From Rhodobiaceae bacterium (GTDB lineage Bacteria; Pseudomonadota; Alphaproteobacteria; Parvibaculales; Parvibaculaceae), in contig DAIEIL010000023.1 of assembly GCA_027352645.1 (NCBI GenBank), positions 1 through 9,343 of the forward strand: a stretch of 9,343 nt of DNA, in the 5' to 3' direction. Under the pieces are notes generated by a model that ran no database searches, was not told the DNA's origin, and saw only the letters and a list, made by a program, of their open reading frames with translations. Position numbers and translations under genes: made by a program. Positions 1-5,505 of the stretch are shown one piece after another (position 1 is the first letter of the stretch; every line of letters begins with the position of its first letter).

Positions 1-1341
1 TCCGGCCTTCCCTTCATGCTGGTCTTCGGCACCATGTCGGCCTGGCTGCGCGAGGCGGGCGTCAGCCGCACCGAGATTGGCCTGATGAGCTATGTGGGCC
101 TCGCCTATACGATCAAGTTTCTCTGGGCGCCGCTGATTGACCAGATCCGCCTTCCCTGGCTCGCCTCGCGTCTCGGCAAGCGCCGTGCCTGGATGATTGT
201 TGCGCAGGCGCTGGTCGCGCTGGCACTGGTCGGCATTTCCTTCTGCGATCCGCATGTGGCGCTGACGCCGATCGCGCTTTTTGCGGTCATGCTCGCCTTC
301 GCGTCCGCGACGCAGGACATTTCCGTCGACGCATGGCGCATCGAGGCCGCATCGGACGAAAAGCAGGGCGCCATGGCGGCTGCCTATCAGCTCGGCTATC
401 GCCTCGCCATCATCGCCTCGGGCGCGGGCGCGCTTTATCTCGCGCAGTTCGTTTCCTGGCATGCAGCCTATCTCGGCATGGCGGCGCTGATGTGCATCGG
501 CATCGGTGCGGCGCTCGCGGCACCCCGTCTCGCGGACGCGCAGCTTGCCGTCATCGGTGAGGCGGCGGTGGAGGCCTTTGCGGGGCGTTTTGAGCTTCAT
601 GGGCCGGTGAAGGGCGCGGTCACATGGATCTATCGTGCCGCCGTTGCGCCTTTTGTCGATTTCTTCGGCCATCGCGGCTGGCAGGCGCTCGTCATACTGG
701 CGCTGATCGGCCTTTATCGCCTGCCGGATTTCGTCATGGGCGTGATGGCGAACCCGCTCTATATCGATCTCGGCTTTTCGCTCGCCACCATCGCGACCGT
801 GGTGAAGGTCTTCGGCGTCTGGATGACCATCGCGGGCGCCATTGTCGGCGGCGTCTCCATTGCGCGCATCGGCATTCTGCGTTCATTGCTGATCGGCGCC
901 AGTGCTGTCGCGCTCACCAATTTCCTCTTCTCCTGGCTCGCGACGCAGGCAGGCGAAGTCTCGGCGCTCACCATCGCCATCGGTGCGGAAAATTTCTCGG
1001 GCGGCTTCGCGGCCACCTGCCTCATCGCCTATATGTCGAGCCTGACCAATCACGAATTCACGGCAACGCAATATGCGCTGTTCAGCTCCGCCTATGCGCT
1101 GCCGGGCAAGCTTCTCGGCGGCATGTCCGGCATCATGGTCGACTGGTACGGCGCGCAAGGCGCCCTGCGCGACCTCCTCATCGGTTATGCTCCGACGCTG
1201 ACGGCCAAGACGGCGGGCTATGTGCCCTTCTTCATCACCACCGGGCTTCTCGGGCTCCCCGCCATTCTGCTGATCCTTTACCTGCTCCGGCGCGAAACCA
1301 CCGCGCCTTCGGAGGTCGAATCGGCGCCCGCAGCATCGTGA
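1..1341 (+). CDS. ampG: AmpG-like MFS muropeptide permease, 5' end cut off
   Basis: This is an inner-membrane major facilitator transporter of the AmpG type. In well-studied bacteria AmpG imports GlcNAc-anhydroMurNAc-peptides released from peptidoglycan for recycling, and so feeds AmpR/AmpC signalling. The reading frame is open at base 1 (S-G-L-P-F before the first ATG at 16), so the true start lies upstream; 446 codons are visible before the TGA. Family marks, numbered from the first visible codon, are the start S-G-L-P followed by an A-W-L-R-E-A-G stretch, the basic MFS loop R57-L-G-K-R-R62, and the A-T-Q-D-I-S-V-D-A-W-R-I-E segment (103-115). Long hydrophobic helices fill the rest, and the C-terminus is a short Pro/Ser/Ala tail. 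The visible length suggests only a few tens of residues are missing. Alphaproteobacteria often carry several AmpG paralogues, so the family is firmer than the exact substrate. No clear terminator follows it. Confidence 0.85.
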   Translation, partial: SGLPFMLVFGTMSAWLREAGVSRTEIGLMSYVGLAYTIKFLWAPLIDQIRLPWLASRLGKRRAWMIVAQALVALALVGISFCDPHVALTPIALFAVMLAFASATQDISVDAWRIEAASDEKQGAMAAAYQLGYRLAIIASGAGALYLAQFVSWHAAYLGMAALMCIGIGAALAAPRLADAQLAVIGEAAVEAFAGRFELHGPVKGAVTWIYRAAVAPFVDFFGHRGWQALVILALIGLYRLPDFVMGVMANPLYIDLGFSLATIATVVKVFGVWMTIAGAIVGGVSIARIGILRSLLIGASAVALTNFLFSWLATQAGEVSALTIAIGAENFSGGFAATCLIAYMSSLTNHEFTATQYALFSSAYALPGKLLGGMSGIMVDWYGAQGALRDLLIGYAPTLTAKTAGYVPFFITTGLLGLPAILLILYLLRRETTAPSEVESAPAAS

Positions 1342-1387
1342 CTGCTTTTTAACGTTTCAATTAAACAATTCCTTTCAAAGACTTAGG

Positions 1388-1430
1388 TCTGTCATATGCG
1401 TGACGCATTATGGCGTCACAAAGTGACAGA
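1388..1430. repeat. Nested inverted repeat in front of the olsB-like gene
   Basis: Two perfect 7-bp inverted repeats lie almost concentrically. The outer pair is TCTGTCA (1388-1394) with TGACAGA (1424-1430). The inner pair is GTGACGC (1400-1406) with GCGTCAC (1413-1419) around ATTATG. The outer arms place two CTGTCA(T/C) half-sites facing each other, which equals the half-site of the PhoB box. A canonical Pho box is a tandem direct repeat with 11-bp pitch, which this is not. It could be an operator or an RNA hairpin with an internal loop. No T-run follows, so an intrinsic terminator is unlikely. Confidence 0.6.
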
Positions 1431-1466
1431 ACCCTCGCCCTTTTCTTGGCTTCCGGGCGTGATAAT

Positions 1467-1472
1467 GAAAGG
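1467..1472 (+). promoter_or_regulatory. Ribosome-binding site deciding the olsB start
   Basis: GAAAGG lies 9 nt before the ATG at 1482. It is the best Shine-Dalgarno match near any candidate start of this gene. The ATG at 1473 would sit directly against it, the ATG at 1410 has none, and the ATG at 1596 has only a weak GGGG 9 nt upstream. Confidence 0.5.
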
Positions 1473-1481
1473 ATGGCTAAA

Positions 1482-2483
1482 ATGGCCAGCCACACGTTGA
1501 TGGCCAAGGTAGAGGCAGATCGGCTCAGGGCCGGACTGCCGGGTAGTGCCGCGCGCGGAAGTGCCGGGGCACGAACGATAACGGGGTTCGAACATATGAC
1601 GTTGCCGCATTCGGATGCGACCGTCACCCAATTGCCCGAGGCCACGGCCCGCGCAAAAGCGGCGGCGAGCCCCTTGAGCTTTGCGCGCAAGGGCACGCTC
1701 GAGGTGCGCCTTGCCCGGACTCCGCGGGAGATCGATGCCGCGCAGGCGCTGCGCTACCGGGTCTTCTACGAGGAAATGTCGGCACAGGCAGACGCCCAGA
1801 CGCGCGCGACCCGGCGCGACGTCGACCGCTTCGACGAATTCTGCGACCACCTTCTCGTCTTCGATCATGCGCTGGCCAAGGGCGCGGAGGGAGACGATCT
1901 GCCGCTCGACGCCGTGGTCGGCTGCTATCGCCTTTTGCGCCAGGACGTGGCGGAGCGCCATGGCGGCTTCTACACCGCCAGCGAATATGACATCGCGCCG
2001 CTGCTCGCGCGGGTGAGCAAGGATATCCGCTTCCTTGAGCTCGGGCGTTCCTGCGTACTCGCGCCCTATCGCAACAGGCCGACCGTCGAGCTTCTCTGGC
2101 ACGGCATCGCGCAATATGTGGCGCTGCATAATCTCGATGTGATGTTCGGCTGCGCGAGCTTCGAGGGGACGGACCCGGCGAAGCTCATCCTGCCGCTCTC
2201 ATATCTCTATCATTTCCATCTCACGCCGCCGGAATGGCATGTGCGCGCGCTGCCCGATCGCTATGTCGAGATGAATCTCATGGCGAAGGAAGACGTCAAC
2301 CCGCGCGAGGCGTGGCGCATGCTTCCGCCCATGATCAAGGGCTATCTCCGCGCGGGCTGCTATATCGGCGACGGCGCGGTGGTGGATCAGCAATTCGGCA
2401 CCACCGATGTGCTGATCCTTTTCCCCGTGACGCAGATTGCCGAGCGTTATCTCACCAAGTTCGGTTCGAGCAAGCCGGCCTGA
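1482..2483 (+). CDS. olsB: OlsB-like N-acyltransferase for ornithine lipid synthesis
   Basis: The protein (333 aa from this start) belongs to the GNAT-like 'hemolysin'/OlsB acyltransferases. OlsB moves a 3-hydroxyacyl chain from acyl carrier protein to the alpha-amino group of ornithine, giving lyso-ornithine lipid; OlsA, not in this window, adds the second chain. Visible marks are L-R-Y-R-V-F-Y-E-E-M (90-99), a following acidic D-x-F-D-E-F-C-D-H-L-L-V segment, F-L-E-L-G-R-S-C-V (184-192), and the R-N-R-P-T-V-E-L-L-W-H-G block with G-C-A-S-F-E-G-T-D after it. No signal peptide or membrane helix is seen. The first 30-40 residues are poorly conserved in character and lower in third-position GC, so the start is uncertain: ATG 1596 would give 295 aa and ATG 1410 would give 357 aa. 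It is convergent with the next gene, with only 15 nt between stops. Its place beside maeB, mutS and glnD, as in rhizobia, supports OlsB over a generic acetyltransferase. Confidence 0.8.
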   Translation: MASHTLMAKVEADRLRAGLPGSAARGSAGARTITGFEHMTLPHSDATVTQLPEATARAKAAASPLSFARKGTLEVRLARTPREIDAAQALRYRVFYEEMSAQADAQTRATRRDVDRFDEFCDHLLVFDHALAKGAEGDDLPLDAVVGCYRLLRQDVAERHGGFYTASEYDIAPLLARVSKDIRFLELGRSCVLAPYRNRPTVELLWHGIAQYVALHNLDVMFGCASFEGTDPAKLILPLSYLYHFHLTPPEWHVRALPDRYVEMNLMAKEDVNPREAWRMLPPMIKGYLRAGCYIGDGAVVDQQFGTTDVLILFPVTQIAERYLTKFGSSKPA

Positions 2484-2498
2484 TCGCCGCCTCGCCTC

Positions 2499-2957
2499 TT
2501 ACTTCACAACCGTGATCGTGACCTTCTGGGATACGACCGGCGGATTGTGCGGAACGTGGTTCGCATCGCCCATGACAAGCTGAAGCGTGTGCTTGCCCGG
2601 CGTGAGTTCGATCGTGGCCTCTGTCTGGCCGCCGCCGAAATGCATGTGATGCTCGTCCTTCGGCAGAGGATCGTTGAGCTCGTCGCCCTTGGGCAAATCA
2701 GCATCGATCAGCAGATGATGATGGCCGGTCTTGGCCTTTTCCACGCCCGCAGGCGCGACGCCGAGACCCTTCAATCCGAAGACCACCGTGACGGGGCTTT
2801 TCACCTTTGCGCCGTTCTTCGGCGAGATGATGTAGGCCTTGGCATCGGCGGGCCATTGGGTGGCCGGTGCAGCGGCTTCTTCCGCATGCAGGGGTGCGAA
2901 GGACGCGCCCGCCAGCATGAGCGAGACCGCAAGCGTTGCGGTTCTGATTGAAGACAT
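2499..2957 (-). CDS. Exported His-rich DUF4399 protein
   Basis: This is a 152-aa protein of the DUF4399 family, whose function is not known. Residues 1-25 form a classical signal peptide: a basic residue R5, a hydrophobic core, and a likely cut after L-H-A25 before E-E-A-A-A-P, so the mature protein is probably periplasmic. The rest looks like one small beta-rich domain: S-P-K-N-G-A-x-V-K-S-P-V (45-56), T-G-H-H-H-L-L-I-D (77-85), D-E-H-H-M-H-F-G-G-G-Q-T-E (101-113), then P-G-K-H-T-L-Q-L-V-M-G-D (120-131). Nine histidines in the mature part (79-81, 103, 104, 106, 123, 134, 137) would suit metal binding, which is inference. Start choice: GAGGGAG sits 6 nt before the ATG at 2957; in-frame alternatives at 2972 (ATG) and 2999 (TTG) lack such a site. 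It lies 96 nt downstream of maeB on the same strand and could be co-transcribed with it. Its ribosome-binding site is inside a strong inverted repeat. Confidence 0.88.
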   Translation of the reverse strand: MSSIRTATLAVSLMLAGASFAPLHAEEAAAPATQWPADAKAYIISPKNGAKVKSPVTVVFGLKGLGVAPAGVEKAKTGHHHLLIDADLPKGDELNDPLPKDEHHMHFGGGQTEATIELTPGKHTLQLVMGDANHVPHNPPVVSQKVTITVVK

Positions 2958-2962
2958 GATGG

Positions 2963-3009
2963 GCTCCCTCATTTGCGGAAGGCTGATAATCAGTCGCAAA
3001 TGAGGGAGC
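2963..3009 (-). promoter_or_regulatory. 15-bp inverted repeat enclosing the DUF4399 ribosome-binding site
   Basis: GCTCCCTCATTTGCG (2963-2977) is repeated perfectly in inverted form at 2995-3009. The 17-nt spacer holds a second dyad, CTGATAATCAG (2983-2993). In the minus-strand mRNA the 3' arm contains the Shine-Dalgarno GAGGGAG (plus positions 2964-2970) and ends 5 nt before the start codon, so folding would hide the ribosome-binding site. It could act as a translation switch, an operator, an mRNA processing site, or the terminator of maeB; no T-run follows on the minus strand. Confidence 0.7.
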
Positions 3010-3021
3010 GCAAGGCCTATT

Positions 3022-3047
3022 GCCGGCGCGAAAAGCTCCGCGCCGGC
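3022..3047 (-). terminator. GC-rich hairpin just after the maeB stop
   Basis: GCCGGCGCG (3022-3030) and CGCGCCGGC (3039-3047) form a perfect 9-bp stem with an 8-nt loop, starting 6 nt after the malic enzyme stop codon on the minus strand. The sequence after the stem (AATAGG) has no U-run, so this is a weak intrinsic terminator at best. It may instead protect the 3' end of the maeB message or mark a processing point before the DUF4399 gene. Confidence 0.4.
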
Positions 3048-3053
3048 CTCTTC

Positions 3054-5324
3054 TCAGCGGCCGAGATTGTAGGCTGCGAGCGCTGCGATGTTGACGAGCT
3101 CCGACACATTGGCGCCGATCGGAGCGATCTGCACCGAGCGCTTCAACCCGACGAGGAGCGGGCCGATCAGTGTCGCCTGACCGAGCGACTTCAGCAGCTT
3201 GGTCGAGATCGACGCGGCGTGGATGGCGGGCATGACGAGCACGTTCGCCGTGTCCGAAAGACGGCAGAAGGGATAGAGCGCCATGGCTTCGCGGTTGAGC
3301 GCGACATCGGGCGCCATTTCGCCGTCATACTCGAAGTCGACGCCGCGACGGTCGAGGATCTGGATCGCCTCGCGGATGCGTTCCGAGCGTTCGGCCATCG
3401 GATTGCCGAAGGTCGAATAAGCGAGCATGGCGACGCGCGGCTCATAGCCGAGACGGCGCGCGACATCCGCCGATTGCTCGGCAATGTCAGCGAGTTCTTC
3501 CGCCGTCGGCATTTCATGCACATTGGTGTCGGCGACGAGAACCGTCTGACCCTTCGCGACGGCGAGCGTCACGCCGATGGCGCGGCGGCCTTCGACCGGA
3601 TCGATGACGCGCAGCACGTCCTCGAGCGCGACGGCATAGTTGCGGGTCACGCCCGTCACCATCGCGTCCGCGTCTCCGAGCTCGACCATGATCGAGGAGA
3701 AGATGTTGCGATCGTTGTTCACGAGGCGCGCGCAGTCGCGAAGCAGATAGCCCCGCCGCTGGAGCCGCTTGTAGAGGAAGTCCGTATAGGCCGCATTGTG
3801 CTCCGAGAGACGCGCGTTGCGGATGTCGAGATCGGTATTGGGATCGAGGCCGATATTGCGCAGCGTCTCGCGCACCAGCTCCTCGCGGCCGATCAGGATC
3901 GGATGGCCGAGGCCGGTGTCGCGGAAGGTGATGGCGGCGCGGATCACGCGCTCTTCCTCGCCCTCGGCGAAGACAACGCGCTTGGGATCGCGGCGCACCT
4001 TGTCGGTGATGATCTGGAGCATACCGGCCGTCGGCGAGAGACGCGCCGAAAGCTGGTTCTTGTAGGCATCCATGTCGACGATCGGATGACGTGCGACGCC
4101 GGAATCCATCGCGGCCTTGGCAACTGCCGGCGGGATTTCGCGGATGAGGCGCGGATCGAAGGGAACGGGGATGATGTAGTTGCGGCCGAAGCGCGGACGC
4201 TCGCCATGATAGGCGGCGGCAACTTCGTCCGGCACGTCCTCGCGGGCGAGCTTGGCGATCGCGCGTGCGCAGGCGATCTTCATGTCCTCGTTGATCGAGG
4301 TTGCGCGCACGTCAAGCGCGCCGCGGAAGATATAGGGGAAACCGAGGACGTTGTTGACCTGGTTGGGATAGTCCGAGCGGCCCGTGGCGACGATCGCGTC
4401 GTCGCGGACGGCGGCCACTTCCTCCGGCGTGATTTCCGGATCGGGATTGGCGCAGGCGAAGATGATGGGCTTCGGCGCCATCGACTTGATCATGGCGGGC
4501 GTGAAGGCGCCCTTGGCCGAGAGGCCGAGCACGATGTCCGCGCCTTCCATGGCTTCTTCGAGCGTGCGCGCCTTGGTGGCGACGGCATGGGCCGACTTCC
4601 ACTGGTTCATACCCTCGGTGCGGCCCTGGTAGATGACGCCCTTGGTGTCGCAGAGGATCGCGTTCTCATGCGGCAGGCCCATCGCCTTGACGAGTTCGAG
4701 GCAGGCGATGCCTGCCGAACCCGCGCCGTTGACGACCATCCTGACGTCTTTGATGTCGCGGCCCGTGAGATAGAGCGCATTGATGAGGCCGGCCGCCGTG
4801 ATGATCGCCGTGCCATGCTGATCGTCATGGAACACCGGGATGTTCATGAGCTCGCGCAGGCGGCTTTCGATGATGAAGCAGTCGGGGGCCGAAATGTCTT
4901 CGAGGTTGATGCCGCCGAAGGAGGGCCCGAGATAGCGCACCGCGTTGATGAAGGTGTCCGGGTCCTTCGCCTTGACGTCGATTTCGAGATCGATCGAGTC
5001 GACATCGGCGAAACGCTTGAAGAGGACGGCCTTGCCTTCCATGACCGGCTTCGAGGCCAGCGCGCCGAGGTCGCCGAGGCCGAGGATCGCCGTGCCGTTC
5101 GAGATGACCGCGACCAGATTGCCCTTGGCCGTGTAGTCATAGGCCGCGTCCGGGTTCTCCGCGATGGCCCGAACCGGCACTGCGACGCCAGGGGAATAGG
5201 CGAGCGAGAGGTCGCGCTGCGTCGCCATCGGCTTCGTCGCGTTGATCTCGATCTTCCCGGGCTTTCCCTGGGAGTGGAAGAGGAGCGCTTCCTCGTCGGT
5301 AAACTGGTTGCGTTTTTTGCTCAT
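3054..5324 (-). CDS. maeB: NADP-type malic enzyme with phosphotransacetylase-like C-terminal domain
   Basis: This cytoplasmic enzyme decarboxylates malate to pyruvate, reducing NAD(P)+. The 756 residues match the usual MaeB/Tme/Dme length. The malic N-terminal domain shows L-A-Y-S-P-G-V-A-V-P with the likely catalytic Y43, K-P-V-M-E-G-K with K98, and metal ligands around N-L-E-D-I-S-A-P (140-147) and F-H-D-D-Q-H-G-T-A (165-173). The NAD-binding domain carries G-A-G-S-A-G (200-205). From about residue 430 follows a phosphotransacetylase (PTA_PTB) domain, seen at V-F-A-E-G-E-E-E-R (451-459) and later A-Y-S-T-F-G-N-P; in this family it is thought to serve assembly and acetyl-CoA control, not catalysis. 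NADP preference is inferred from rhizobial Tme by position next to mutS and olsB; Dme-type NAD use is not excluded. Start: the first ATG, 5324, fits family N-termini, though its ribosome-binding site (GAAG at 5 nt) is weak. A TTG at 5411 would add 29 unlikely residues. It is divergent from mutS. Confidence 0.95.
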   Translation of the reverse strand: MSKKRNQFTDEEALLFHSQGKPGKIEINATKPMATQRDLSLAYSPGVAVPVRAIAENPDAAYDYTAKGNLVAVISNGTAILGLGDLGALASKPVMEGKAVLFKRFADVDSIDLEIDVKAKDPDTFINAVRYLGPSFGGINLEDISAPDCFIIESRLRELMNIPVFHDDQHGTAIITAAGLINALYLTGRDIKDVRMVVNGAGSAGIACLELVKAMGLPHENAILCDTKGVIYQGRTEGMNQWKSAHAVATKARTLEEAMEGADIVLGLSAKGAFTPAMIKSMAPKPIIFACANPDPEITPEEVAAVRDDAIVATGRSDYPNQVNNVLGFPYIFRGALDVRATSINEDMKIACARAIAKLAREDVPDEVAAAYHGERPRFGRNYIIPVPFDPRLIREIPPAVAKAAMDSGVARHPIVDMDAYKNQLSARLSPTAGMLQIITDKVRRDPKRVVFAEGEEERVIRAAITFRDTGLGHPILIGREELVRETLRNIGLDPNTDLDIRNARLSEHNAAYTDFLYKRLQRRGYLLRDCARLVNNDRNIFSSIMVELGDADAMVTGVTRNYAVALEDVLRVIDPVEGRRAIGVTLAVAKGQTVLVADTNVHEMPTAEELADIAEQSADVARRLGYEPRVAMLAYSTFGNPMAERSERIREAIQILDRRGVDFEYDGEMAPDVALNREAMALYPFCRLSDTANVLVMPAIHAASISTKLLKSLGQATLIGPLLVGLKRSVQIAPIGANVSELVNIAALAAYNLGR

Positions 5325-5505
5325 GATGGCTTCGATCCGGACGCGGGCGAAAAGTTGTCCACAGGGGTGCTGGCAGGCCCGCTTTTTAGGCCCCTGAAGG
5401 TTCAATAACAAGCGAAGTTGGTTGATTTAAGCCGAAGATCAGATTTATGGGGGCTCTTTTTGGCTCCCTCTTTTCGCGAAGGGCCGATCTGTTAGGCTCC
5501 GCCTC
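5325..5505. promoter_or_regulatory. Divergent promoter region between maeB and mutS
   Basis: These 181 bp must hold the promoters of both divergent genes. A weak candidate for mutS is TTGATT (5422-5427) and TTTATG (5444-5449) with a 16-bp spacer, 4/6 and 3/6 matches to the sigma-70 consensus. Other visible structure: CAGGGG (5362-5367) with CCCCTG (5391-5396) as a 6-bp inverted repeat, and the 8-bp palindrome TTCGCGAA (5473-5480). Neither gene has a strong Shine-Dalgarno sequence here; that of mutS is at best an AGG about 10 nt upstream of the ATG. Confidence 0.5.

Larger units (their letters stand above)
1342..1481 (+). promoter_or_regulatory. AT-richer leader and upstream region of the olsB-like gene
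   Basis: This 140-bp stretch between the permease stop and the chosen olsB start is clearly richer in A and T than its surroundings, especially about 1346-1385, as expected of a promoter region. I cannot pick a convincing -35/-10 pair by eye. It holds the nested inverted repeat at 1388-1430 and a GAAAGG ribosome-binding site at 1467-1472. No intrinsic terminator for the permease gene is visible; the CTTTTT near 1344 has no stem in front of it. Confidence 0.5.

Noticed and set aside
624..1352. A 242-codon plus-strand frame inside the permease gene
   Set aside because: Low-complexity Arg/His/Ala-rich shadow of the permease frame; the permease frame carries the AmpG motifs and hydrophobic helices.
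5355..5363. TTGTCCACA, one mismatch from the DnaA box TTATCCACA
   Set aside because: A single near-match is expected by chance about twice in both strands of a window this long; no cluster or AT-rich unwinding region accompanies it.
2973..5408. An 811-codon open frame on the plus strand covering the whole malic enzyme gene
   Set aside because: Its codons are in exact register with the malic enzyme codons on the other strand, so it stays open simply because the GC-rich gene avoids TTA, CTA and TCA codons. Its product is Arg/Asp/His-rich with no family feature, and the minus frame is an unmistakable malic enzyme.
5325..5411. Upstream extension of the malic enzyme to a TTG at 5411
   Set aside because: The added 29 residues do not resemble family N-termini and a non-ATG start without a good ribosome-binding site is less likely than the ATG at 5324.
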